A stretch of DNA of 64,000 nucleotides, from NCBI GenBank assembly GCA_001939145.1, contig LSRX01000577.1, forward strand, positions 191,053 through 255,052, written 5' to 3'. The notes under the pieces were generated by a model. The model was not told the DNA's origin and ran no database searches. It saw nothing but the letters and a program-made list of their open reading frames with translations. Source of the DNA: Symbiodinium microadriaticum (taxonomy: Eukaryota; Sar; Dinophyceae; Suessiales; Symbiodiniaceae). Shown piece after piece: positions 14,601 to 24,900 of the stretch; the stretch's first letter is position 1, and every line of letters begins with the position of its first letter. The position numbers and the translations under genes are program-made.

Positions 14601-15070
14601 GGAAGGTGGTCCACGTGCCAGTTCCCATGCCGGCCAAGACCATCTACAAGGAAGTTCCAGTGACCAAGGTTCAGCATGTGATTCAGAAGCGCTACTATGA
14701 CTGCGTTGCTGGCTTCAAGAACTGGCATTTTGGCTGGTCCAAGACGAAGAAGAGCTGGTGCTGCTCCCACGAGCAGAGGGGCTGCCCGGGAACATGGCAA
14801 GGGGATGGGTTGACGAAGACGATTGTCACAGGGGTGACCCAACACATTGGCCATGGCCACGTGCACGTCATCCACCATGTGCATCATTACTCGACGAGCA
14901 GCCATGATGTCGACGACCTTGTCGGAGATGACGATGCCTCGCTGCCGCCCGAGTATCGGCACGGTGACACGATCGTTGGTGGCGACGACGAGTCGCTGCC
15001 GCCCGAGTATCGCCACGGTGACATGGGCACCTATGGCGACGATGACTCTGTAGACTCTGTCGAGAAATGA
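11664..15070 (+). CDS. gene BD1: myristoylation-type start, one TM helix, Val/Pro linkers, two Cys/Trp modules
   Basis: The proposed start at 11664 gives MGLVFSSGGGG, a Gly2/Ser6 N-myristoylation context followed by a Gly run. Supported exons: about 12073-12114 (VPVARFVSRLG), 12538-12590 (QGTYRQTSQMDYVGHGPS), 12660-12717 (KLPASRGDFDKEK), 12876-12952 (membrane helix), 13031-13073, 13143-13283, 13727-13781, 13870-13909, 13971-14046, 14265-14370 and 14453-15070 (stop). Introns are short with GT, GC or GA donors. Order of the product: lipidated N-terminus, TM, a Cys-rich segment, then VP-rich linkers with two modules and an acidic C-terminus. Later exons match BD2-BD4 in length (55, 40, 76 and 106 nt). 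Function is unknown; a membrane-anchored modular surface or cortical protein is my inference. Exons between 11734 and 12538 are the least certain. Confidence 0.68.
12073..12590 (+). CDS. BD1 N-terminal cytosolic exons (approximate)
   Basis: Three candidate exons: 12073-12114 (VPVARFVSRLG), about 12303-12370 (GFEEDAEASRTEERWAS or an overlapping frame) and 12538-12590 (GQGTYRQTSQMDYVGHGPS). The last recurs at 37260 (BD3) and 50398 (BD4) with mainly silent changes, for example ACA/ACG and GGT/GGC. A related exon in type A genes reads GGQGSYTKQKDVTYGYRP (22151 and 42464), suggesting that A and BD share an ancestral N-terminal region. Boundaries are provisional. Confidence 0.45.
12876..13283 (+). 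CDS. BD1 transmembrane exon and Cys-rich segment
   Basis: Exon 12876-12952 encodes RFRSI followed by CAVLLCFLLFLILGLLLYLF and Trp, a clear single membrane helix. A GT-AG intron (12953-13030) splits that Trp codon. Exon 13031-13073 reads PFNFFQTGADEMVP. After a GC-AG intron (13074-13142), exon 13143-13283 (47 codons) reads DPCMTGTVGAMTVMQREACC, then AQGNVAFCATTTKAP and so on to GMCQ. Copies at 31234-31374, 37919-38059 and 51057-51197 differ mostly at third positions (GGA/GGC/GGT, GCA/GCC). BD3 carries two changes to Asp. Confidence 0.72.
13727..14370 (+). CDS. BD1 linkers and first Cys/Trp module (four exons)
   Basis: Exon 13727-13781 (TQHVSHVVPVPVPGPPAK), 13870-13909 (KVYVKHHPFECTE plus G), 13971-14046 (YGSWKTQWSHEHQRYCC, then YKFKEAC) and 14265-14370 (NHYKTITHVHHVTVPEKVVV, then PAPPPREINHIVKVP). 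The module is C-x10-WS-x5-YCC-x6-C. Introns: 13782-13869 (GT-AG), 13910-13970 (61 nt, GC-AG; AGGCT occurs at both junctions), 14047-14264 (GA-AG). Copies: BD2 31818, 31961, 32062, 32356; BD3 38503, 38646, 38747, 39038; BD4 59127, 59270, 59371, 59660. The first three exons have identical lengths in all four. Confidence 0.75.
14453..15070 (+). CDS. BD1 last exon: Val/Pro linker, intact module, acidic tail
   Basis: A 205-codon exon plus stop. It starts DPSPVIKIKTAGPPRVVKHY, passes a Val/Pro/His linker (HVAVPVHVPGKVVHVPVPMP), then an uninterrupted module RYYDCVAGFKNWHFGWSKTK with WCCSHEQRGC. A His-rich segment (GHGHVHVIHHVHHY) follows, then an acidic tail with two copies of a repeat containing SLPPEYRHGD. 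This is the only module with no intron, so it fixes the module frame directly. Copies: 32544-33083 (BD2, truncated by an indel), 39226-39825 (BD3) and 59848-60462 (BD4). Changes are mainly silent before the tail; the tail varies. Confidence 0.82.
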   Translation, partial: DPSPVIKIKTAGPPRVVKHYVTKKHYVPEPVPSPPTYRYKHVAVPVHVPGKVVHVPVPMPAKTIYKEVPVTKVQHVIQKRYYDCVAGFKNWHFGWSKTKKSWCCSHEQRGCPGTWQGDGLTKTIVTGVTQHIGHGHVHVIHHVHHYSTSSHDVDDLVGDDDASLPPEYRHGDTIVGGDDESLPPEYRHGDMGTYGDDDSVDSVEK

Positions 15071-15815
15071 TAGCAATGGCGCAGCGAGCTGCTCCTGCAC
15101 CTTCCGATGCAAAGCACGAAGACGCAGCAAAGGACCATTCATTTTCACGTGACATGACGATAACGATGGTACTCACCAGTAGGCAGCATTCTGGAGGGAT
15201 ACTCGATAACATGCAGCGCAGGAGCCAATGTGGCTGACTGCCCGAAGCCTAGATTTGATTGACCATGATTGCCCAGACTGCCGCTGACAAGTGGATGTTC
15301 TGCTTGTCGCTCCAATGTCAAAACGTCGGGGTGGATTGATGCCATAGGTGGGGCCGGCCCGTGTGCACCTTGCGCTGGAGCCCAAATTGCAGTGCGTGTC
15401 GGTAGCTAAGCTTGATCCGGAGCGAAACGCCATCGTGAAAAGCAGTCCCACGAGAAAGGCGTAATGAACGGGTGTTTCATGCTTGATTTCGCTATCTCGG
15501 GTGGTATTGACTAGAGGCCTGAGAGACGTGGCTGCTTCTGAGCCACGCATCCAAGTTTTTTTCGGATCCTGCAGCGCCTCTCAACCTGTCCAGGCCAAGC
15601 CTTGCCGAGCAGTAGGATTGGAATACACAAAAATCTTTTAAACATGGAGGAGTCTCGGATGTACGCAAGACTCGCTTGATGCAGAGGGAGGCTTTGTTGG
15701 GTCCGTGGCAGAGCGACAGTTCAAGCCTAAGCTTTCACATTGGTCCCTTCTTTCGCTCCATCTGGGCGCAATGTCCAGGTGCCAGAACTTCGTTAGCTTT
15801 TTCCCGGCACACTCA
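15071..15815. other. spacer after BD1
   Basis: The first 250 bases match the 3' flank of BD2 (33151-33330), so the duplication extends past the stop codon. No gene is visible in the rest. A block from about 15700 onward (TTTTCCCGGCACACTCAGCA) leads into the conserved upstream element before gene A2 and resembles 33970 and 40450. Confidence 0.6.
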
Positions 15816-15946
15816 GCAAAGCTCGCCTGTGCCAACCTGTGTGCTATGCGTGAATACGCTGCTCCAGCATGCTGTCACGATCCGGACTGTTATGGACACT
15901 GCATGACATTGCACAGCCTCGCAGCGCTGCAGCGCTTGTGGCCCTG
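15816..15946 (+). promoter_or_regulatory. conserved upstream elements of A2
   Basis: Element I (GCAAAGCTCGCCTGTG, 15816-15831) and element II (GCGCTTGTGGCCCTG, 15932-15946) precede the ATG at 15997 with the same order as before BD1, BD2 and A3. Element II to ATG is 65 nt. Confidence 0.45.
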
Positions 15947-15996
15947 ACGGAAACAGCTTGGACGGTCCCTGTCCCGAGTCCCGACAGCCGGACGTC

Positions 15997-18900
15997 ATGG
16001 GTGGGGTCTATTCCAGTGGAGGCGCGTCGGGAAGTGCATCTAGCTGAGAGTCTTTTGCCGGGTCCGGCGTGCTCGTCGATCTCGTGTCCTTCACGAGTTG
16101 AAGGGGGCGTTGTGCTTCTGGTCAGGAGGTGGCGGTGGGGGTGGCCTCTTCTTCAGTGCCCGGCTCGGGGTGGTCTTGGTCTACTTGTATCTGCATAGGC
16201 ATGCGGCAGCGTCTACACATCTTGCTGCCCTGAGCTTGCTGCCAAGACATGTTCTACGAGCGGTACGCTGACGGCCACCAAGAGGGCATCCAATACGTCG
16301 GCGCAGGCTAGGGGCAGTTTTGAGAGGCATTTACAGGCATGGTGTCCCGAGCGAGGTCGTTCGAAGTCGAGGGTTCGAGAGTTGAGCTTTTTCAACAGAA
16401 GGTTTTACTGGTGCCGGAGTTCGACCGTGTAACACCTTGGTGTACGCAAGCGGCCGCAAGCGAGCGGGCATCAAACGTCGAACTTTTCAAGCTCGAGACT
16501 TTCAAACTCAAACTTTCGAGCTGGACTTGCTGCTTCGAGCTCAAGCTTCAAGCTCTAGCCGCGGCCGAGTTCGATCGGCTCTGAAATCTTGAAAGCTCGA
16601 AAGTATAAAGCGCTAGAAGGACTCAAAGGTTCGAAAGTTTGGAACTTGCAAGCCTGAACTTCTTGCAAGATTGAAGCTTCGACAGTTAGAAGTTTATCGA
16701 AAGTTCAAAAGGTTTGCTTCAAATTCCGTCCCCGCATTTGGCGATGGCTTTTGAGCTCATATCTTCAACCCAACCCCTCTTCAGACCCCTCATCTTGCCA
16801 GGGCGGTTGATTGCACGTCTCACATTCGCCCCTCGTTAGACGACGATGTCGTATCCTAATCCAGTCCCCCCTACTCGGCGATGGCGGTTGATCCCAAATA
16901 TTCCCAATCGGCGATGGAGGTTTGTTCCACATTTTCCATGACCCGCTTCCTCAGCAGGCGATGGTGCTTGATTTCACCACCCCCTTGTGGCTTGAAATGG
17001 GGGGGAGGGGATGAGGCTCTGAAATATTTCAGGGCAGGTTGGGTCGAGGTGAGGGTTAAAACCTGGGGGGTGGGGGTCGGGCTTGAAATTCCAGTTAGAA
17101 ATCTACTAAATTCCTACTATGCGGGGCTATGGTGGCTTCCTTTATTATAGGCCGCCACTATATTTCTATTGGAAATCTACTATTTCCTACTATGCAGGGT
17201 CACGTGTGCTCCTGTCACAACCCTTTCCCCCAGCAGCTTCCTGCAACAACCCTTTCCCCCGCCCACATAAAGAAGCGGTTGCGAGTGCCGAGATTTATCA
17301 CTGCATGCACGGATCTGTGGAGCCCAGCCTACCTACCTCCCCCTCCGCGCACCCCGGTTGAAATTTCACGGAACCTTCACCCCCCCAGCCAGGCTCTATT
17401 CTGTTTCATGCGGGTGGCTGTAAACGGATTCAGCCTTATAAGGGGGAGGGGGGGGGGCCCTCACCCCCCCCCCCTCGACAAGGGAGTACTGATGATTTCA
17501 TGTCTCAAATCCGCCTTGTCATTAGGCGAGCTCCGTTGATCCCATATTTCAATTTTGGTCCGAGTCCCTCATAAGACTAGCGCGCTTGATCTCATATCGC
17601 ACCATCAGGCGGGTGCAGTTAATCCCATATAATCCCATATCTCAAACCCGGCCATACCCGCTCATCAGGCGATGGCGTTTGATCCCACATCTTTCCAGTT
17701 CTTTCAAACTCGCGCCGTCATTAGGCGCTCATCCCTGTCATCGACACTAAACGCCACATAGTTTCGAGATTGAAAGTCCGACAGGTTGACGGTTCGAACG
17801 ATTCAAAGGATGAGGAGTGGAGGACAGTAAAATTGTAAACGCTTCATTCGCGTCGCGCTGCGCGAGCGCGCCTCGGCCGACTGTGGTTCCTCGACTCTTT
17901 CTTCCCCTGCCCGTCTAGAAACAGGGAGCCAGGAGAAGAGCACGTGTCCCGAGATCTAATCAAGGCGACTGCTGATCAGGGCCACAGAATTTCGGCAAGA
18001 CAAGGCAAGACAAGGAGCTGCCAAAACTTGTTTCGGTAGGAATTACATTATTTCAATATGGAGGAGGGCGGCCGGATGTAAATGCCGGGCAGGGGGAAGG
18101 CAGGCCCTCACAGGGTTTAAATCACATTCATCCGGCCCCCAAATAGGTGTTGCCTGTAAACAGTTTACATAATTTAACTCCCGCGAGGGGGAGGCTGGCC
18201 CTGGAAGGGTGGTCCTGAGGTTTAAATGAATCAAAGAATAGTTCCGGCCCCCGCCATCGAATTGAACCACTGAATCGCGAGGAGAGGGCGAATTCCCGCA
18301 AGAATGCGCAGCCCAAGCCGGGCATATTTAGCGGCTCGCGTTGTGGGTTTCTTTATACCATACGACGTAAGCAAGACAGGGACCGCCGCTAAATATACGC
18401 TGTATGGTTTCGTGAAGTAATGGCTAGGGCCTCCAATTAAATCCCAGCTAGGGGAAGGCGGGCCCAGGAGGGCTACCCAGGATTTCAAGCATTAAATTTT
18501 AGAGTTTTGTTGTAAATCATTTACATTTACATATTTGATGCCGGCACCTCAAATACATAGTTGGNNNNNAGGCCCAGAAATTGAATTATTCAAACTCTGG
18601 AAAGGGGGGGGGGTGGGTTATTTAAATTAGGTAATCCTCTGCCCCCCACCGGCCTTCCGACCCCCGGACCCCCTTTCCCCGGGATTTAAATGTTTCGTTA
18701 ATTCCGCGCCCCGCATTGAATAATTTAAAAATCAAGCAACGTAAACCCTGGGCCCGCCCCGCCAGGCCACCCCCCGCTTTAGAATTGTAGAATTGAAACA
18801 AGTTATGGAATAAGTTAAATCATGGTCCGCACCCCCGGATTTGCGTAAACTATTGTCATCATTACTTCCCTTTTCCCACAGGCCCCGGGATTCACCCCTT

Positions 18901-21900
18901 CGCGGGTTCATTTCATTTAAACCATTTTGTTCGTTTAAACGACTTACTTCCGCGCTTCGACAAAACATCAAGTTTTCTGCTTCGGCTATACGCCTGTTAT
19001 CCCCGGCAGGGCTGCTCAGGACGACAGCTGCCAGTAACAAAAGTTGTTCTACTAGTAGCTGGTCTGCCTGTCCTTATTCTTATATCAGAGAGGGGTTCTT
19101 ATCTCAAGTAGGACTGCTGAGGACGACAACTGCCGCTAAACTACCCCTAACCGGGTGCTTTTTCCGGCATTCTTGCACGCTTATTATCAAGTAGAACGAA
19201 GTAGGACTGCTTAGGACGACAGCTCGGACTAACAGAATGCTTTTCCAGCTTGTCTGCAACGATTATTGGTTATCTCAAGTAGGACTGTTGAGGACAACAG
19301 TTACCGCTAACAGAACAGTGTTGTTCTGCGTCGTTTGCACTCGTCTATTTCAAGCAGGACTGCCCAGGACGACCACGGGGCCGACAATTGTTTCAGATAT
19401 TTCAATCATTGACGTGGGAGGGAGGGGTTGTGGTCCCCCCAAGGGATCAAGGTTGGCAATTGAATCATTTCGGGTATTTCGAAACTTGGGGAAGGGGTGT
19501 ACAGAACCAGTCCTCGGAATTGATGATTTCAACAAAGTCTAATTGCTGGTGCTCCGAAGAGACAAATCGCAAGCCCTGGTCCAAGAGGTTTTGATTTAAG
19601 TTTCTTCTTCCAGGAGACACATCGCAGGCACTGGTCCCTAAGATTTTTGGCTTAAGTTCTTCTCCAAAGAGACGGATCGCCAGCCCTGGTGCTTAAGATT
19701 TTGGGTTTAGATTCTGCACCAGAGCCTCAGTCGCAAGCGGTATCCCCCTCATCTTCTTTGGCGATGGTCCACTAGGAAACTGTCAATCTTGTGGTGATAA
19801 CGCTCAATCGCACGCAGTGTCCCCTTTACCGCTTCTGGTGATGATGCTGTTGAAATCCCCAATCGCAGGCAGCGTCGCCCTCGTCTTACTTGGCGATGAT
19901 CCTCTTGAAACGCTCAAGCGCACGCAGTGTCCCACTCACTTTTCCCGTTGTTGCCGCTCTTTAAATCCTGATTCGCAAGCAGTGCCCGTCTCATCTGTTC
20001 TCTTGGAATCCTGAATCGCAAGCGATGTGCCCCCTATCCCTTCTGGAGCCGATGATCCTGAAACCGTCAATTGGAAGCAGTGTCCCCTTCACCTCCATCG
20101 CAAGCCATGCCTCCTGTTTCTGGTGATGACCCTCTGGATCTTCTCAAACGCAAGCAGTGTCCTCTTCATCTCTTTTGGCGGTGATGCTCCTCAAATCGTC
20201 GATCGTGCGCAGGATCCCCCTCTCCTTGTCTGCTGATGTTCCTCTTGAAGTCCCAATCGCGAGCAGTGTCACCCTCACCTTCTCTGGCACCTCTTCTGGC
20301 GACGATGCACTAGAATCTAGAAGGCTCCTTTTCGCGATGGGTGTGCCCGTCACCCCTTCTGGTGCTGACCCTCTGGAGATTTGCGCAAGCATGGTCCCCC
20401 TCATCTGATCTGGCGAGGTTCTCGTCGATATTCCCAGCTGCAAGCAGTGTCCCCCTCATCTCTGCGGGTGTTGATGCTCTTGAAAGCGTCGCCCGCTCAT
20501 CTCGTATGGTAACGCCTGCAAAAGCAGTGTCCTCTTCTTCGTCAATCGCAAGCAGCGTCCTCGGCAGCTTTTCTGGTGATGACCCTCTTCAACCCCCTAA
20601 TGTCAAGTAGTGTCCTCTGCATCTGTTCTGGTGATGATGCTCTTGACATCCCTCAAGGTGTGCCTCCTCATCTTTCTTTGGCCATGATCCTTTAGAAAAG
20701 CCCTCAATCACAAGGAGTGTCCCTCTTATCCTTTCTGGCGATGATGTTCTAGAGCGCTCTTTCTTTTTAGAATGGGGGGGGTCCCTTTCATCTCTGCTGG
20801 TAGTGATGCTCTTGACATCTTGACTCGCAAGGTGTGTGTGCCAGGCATCTCTTCTGGTGTTGATCCTGTTGAAATTCTCACCCCTCACGTTTGCTGTTGA
20901 TGGTCCTCTTGAAAGTGTTTCTAGTCGCCAGGAGTGGCCTCCTCATCTTTCTGGTGCTGATCCTCTTGAACCCCTCAATCCCTTCTGATGTTGGCGTGGC
21001 GTGTCCCCCTCATCTCTTCTGACCCTTGATCCGCTTGACATCTTCAATCGCAAGCCCTCGAAATTCGGTGACGATCCTGTCGAGCTGCTGCCTTCTGTTG
21101 TGACTGCACAGGTCGCGCGAGAGACTGTCCATAGTGACACCCAAGCTGGCAGTTATGGTCATCTGACCGAAGCTGCTAGCCGTCTCTGATCGTGGAGAAG
21201 CATTCTTAAAGTGAGAGATCTGTAGTTACAACAATCGTTGCAGAAAGCGCGGCCAGTGACCAATCCTGTGGCGCGCCGTAAGTCCTGTTCTTTGTGGACT
21301 CGCATAGCACCGCATCGTCACAGTCCTGCGTGGTCTGTGCACTTCCATCGCTTGCGAGACAGAAGCCTGTTGTGAATTTGCATGCCGTCCGATAAGCAAT
21401 GCTCCCTGGGGGGAGCATGACGTGAGCGGATGCAGATGAGGCTTGTAAACTGGAATGCTACAGATGGCACGGACTTTCTGGTGCTTCGAGGTTTACACAT
21501 ATAAAGAGAGGCATCATGATAAATTCAAAGCCACAGTGCCAGCCGCTAAGTGTACCCGGTTGAAGCCGGCCATGTGCAGCGGGGGAGCAGCCGAAACTCA
21601 TCGGAAGATGACCTTGGGGTCAATGGGCCCGGAGGAAGGAGGTGGGGGGGAGGAGGGGTGTCGCGCAGACCGGCTAAGCGAGGAAAGGGGAAAGGAATCC
21701 TCTGACCGTTCGACCAGGGCCGAGGCGAATTTTCAAATCGTCATATTTCGAAAGTTTTCAGCCTACAAAAGCACGGAGTTTGAGACTTCGAACGCTTCAA
21801 AGTGTCAGACGTTGAAAGTTCGCAGCAGAACCTGATTGACAGTTTGTCGCACATGTGGCACGTCGCCGCGGCTTCAAGTTTTCAAACTAGGTGCCCGTTC

Positions 21901-24900
21901 GAACGCTCAAACTCACGCATGTTTTCAAGCTCGAAGCGATATTTTTTCGATCCTTCGAATGCAAACTAGCTCCTTTGTCTCGCTCTCCATCTGACTCTGA
22001 TAAGCTGAAACTTGCAAAGGTCCGTTTGCAGAAAGTAGCTAAGCAGCTCGCTGCGCCAGGAAGGGGCGAGATGGAGACGAAGCTCGTCGAAGTTGGTGCA
22101 GGCCAAAGCAGGCGCAGATCTTGGTGAGTCCCGGCATTGCCTTTCGCGCAGGCCAGGGCAGCTACACGAAGCAAAAGGATGCCACCTACGGATACAGGCC
22201 CAAGCCGCATCCCACTTTGGAAGCACGCCCCAGATTCGAGTGGCTCGTCCGTTGGGGTGGAGGTGCCGGCCCGCGGCATTTTGCTGCTGCGGGCTCTTGT
22301 GCCGGTGCCTCGAAGAGAGGAGAGCTGCACTGCTCGCTTTCACCGACAGCCAGAAGCAAGTTTTTTTTCCAAGGCTTGCTGGCGCTTCTCCCGCTGTGGT
22401 GGGTCTGCGAGGTGCGGATCTGGGGGATCTCGGGTCCGGCTGAACTCTGTGCGTCGACTTGCAAAGTACAACAGAGGTCCGCTCCGTCTTCACCGGGGAA
22501 ACCTGCGGGCGCGGACCTGAGCCATCCAGAGGACAGGACAGCCACGACCGAATCGCGAAACCCCAACTTGACACGTCGACGTGACAAGTAGCGGATCAAT
22601 GTGACGGCACGACGACAAGTTGTGGAGCCGCGAAACCCCTCATCCTGAGTCTTCGAAGCTGAGACAGAAGGCCCATATACGCCCACGCAGTTCAGGGCAA
22701 TGTCGAGCATTCTCGGCCCGGGCAAGTGCGAAACCCCTCATAGCTCAAGATCTGCAATCTGACAGAACGCCCCTCCCGAAGAGAGATGCAGATGCAACAA
22801 AAAAGATATAAAAAGATGATCTGATTGATGGAGCAGGTCAGGTACCGTTCAATTCTAGGTACATGACTCTGCAGTACTACAGGTGCAACTTTGTAGGGGC
22901 ACGCTCATCCTCAAAGCATCTCGAACAAAGTGTTGCTGTCACGGCAGTTTTTGTTGCATTGCCGAGCCAGCTGTCGCACTCTGAAGGGCCGGCCGTGATG
23001 ACCTTGGTTGCGGAGTCTCGGCGGCAGATTGCATGCGTGATTCGGGGTCACGCGTCATCTCCGATGATGCTGAACCATGCTGCGCCCACATCAGTTTCAA
23101 CCCTGTGATGAGCTTCTGAAATGTCGATCCAAACGAATCTCGCGAGCCCAGATGCCTGCTTGGCGGCACCGCACAGCCCGACGCTCATGAACACCGTCCG
23201 GGGCGTGCCGGCCGTGAGGGGACAGGCGGTGTGGACCTCAGGAGCTGCGGCTTCAGCCCACGGGCCATGATGGCCTGGTCACCTCACGGCGTTTGAGGCG
23301 GACTTCTGCTGCTCCCAGTGTGGAGTCAACTGCTATGACCCCATCACGACCACGGAGGCCCTGCAGGATGCAGGCACGTGTGTCGGAAGCAGCGCTGCGG
23401 AATCTGCGACACCGAGGCGCCTCGCGTGGTGGTCCGGCGCCACTACAACACGGTGGTCAGGACTGCTCAGCCGGCCATGCTGGCTGCAACGGAAAAAGGT
23501 CAGAGCTTGAAGAAGCTCGGGACTCTGGTTTTCGGGCCTGCATTTTAGCCCGTTGTATCATACATACAGGGATGGTGCGAGGATGGAAGAGGGCTTGGGT
23601 GAAGCGCAGGGTTGTGATCTTTTATTGGCCCTACAACGCTTGGCTTTGAGGAGGGTTCCGGTGAATCACTATGTCCCTTGGCTGCAGTGCTCTCGAGAAA
23701 GCCCTTGCTTGCCCGCTGCCACAGTGTCCCCTCCATCCCGGCTGCCACAGGTGAAGGTCCAGATGCCGCGGCCTGCGCCCATCATCCACACCGTGCACGT
23801 GGTTGCAACGGCCTCAGCCTTGCTCAAGCATGCTACTACAGAAGCACCAACACGTGAAGGTCGCTCCGCATGCGTTTCCATGTCAACTTTTTGTGTCGCG
23901 AGATGTGCTTCCTTTCCAATTTTCGCCTACTCCAATCGGCCTTCTGATTTACGTCGCTGTTCAGAAGCCCAACGCTCACTACGAGTGCTTCAACGGCGGC
24001 GACTACGACCACGAAATGTGGTCCGCTGCGCACAAGCGGTGGTGCTGCTACAAGTACAAGGAGGACTGATGCACATGTCGACGAGTGTGACTGCAGTTGC
24101 ATGCAGCGATTTGCCTGCCACAAACAGAATCATGTTTGTTCTTTCCTTCTGTGACTGCTGCCCTGCGAGGGCTGCCCAAAGCAAGTGGTGGACCGCAACA
24201 TCTACCACCACGTGACCAAGATTCAGCAGCTTGACTGGCCTCGTCTAGACACTCGCACCATTCCCAACATGCCCACTCTGTTTGCTAAGGAAGCTGCATG
24301 TGCCGGTGCCGGTGCAGGAGCCGCGGGGTCCTCCAGCCGCTTGGCTTCGACGGAGTTGATACTACAATTACTACATGTGCATGTAGCAACCAGTCGTGCC
24401 GGCTAGCAATGCGGGGTTGCTCCGGGCACGAAGACGCTCGACTCGTCAGATCATCCACAACATCCCGCAAGTCTACCACGTCCCGAGCCCGCCGAAGTAC
24501 GTGCACGTGCCGGTGCCGGGGCCCAAAATCCACAAGGTCGCCGGGGGCCGAGCTGCAGCCAGTGCAGTAGAGTTCTTGTGAGCCATGCAAGCGTGTAGCA
24601 CAGTGAGCTCCGAGAAGCACCGCATGTGCATGAGGTCACTATCAACAAGGACGTGCCTTATCCCGTAAAGGAGCCTCCCCAGGTGCAATGCCTTCGGCGG
24701 ATTACAGCCTAATCCGCCGTCCTCGCGGCCTGCGTCATGCAGGTCATCACCGTCAAGAAGCCTTACACCGTGAAAGTTCCTGGTCACCGTGACGGCCTCA
24801 GTGCTCAAGCTTCTGGTTCAGCTTTACTTCTTCCCTCGTCAGGCCACTACGTGGACGTGCCGGTCCCGTCGCCTCCACACATCGTGAACAAGTACAAGTA

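Larger units (their letters stand above)
16331..22056. other. 5.7-kb repeat-rich insertion inside gene A2
   Basis: A3 is continuous from 42246 to 42400, while the same sequence in A2 breaks at GAGAGGCAT (16330) and resumes at CAGGAAGGGGCGAG (22057). About 25 bases present in A3 are lost at the break. The inserted DNA holds several different degenerate tandem-repeat fields, one 5-N gap and no recognisable gene. No terminal inverted repeats or clear target-site duplication were seen, so the mechanism is open. Confidence 0.65.

Noticed and set aside
14725..14745. CATTTTGGCTGG, similar to the spliced leader core
   Set aside because: It encodes the conserved HFGW of a Cys/Trp module, so the match is coincidental.
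19540..21060. CRISPR-like repeated units
   Set aside because: Units are diverged with no constant repeat and unique spacers. The genome is eukaryotic and the same units recur inverted at 52.6-53.9 kb.
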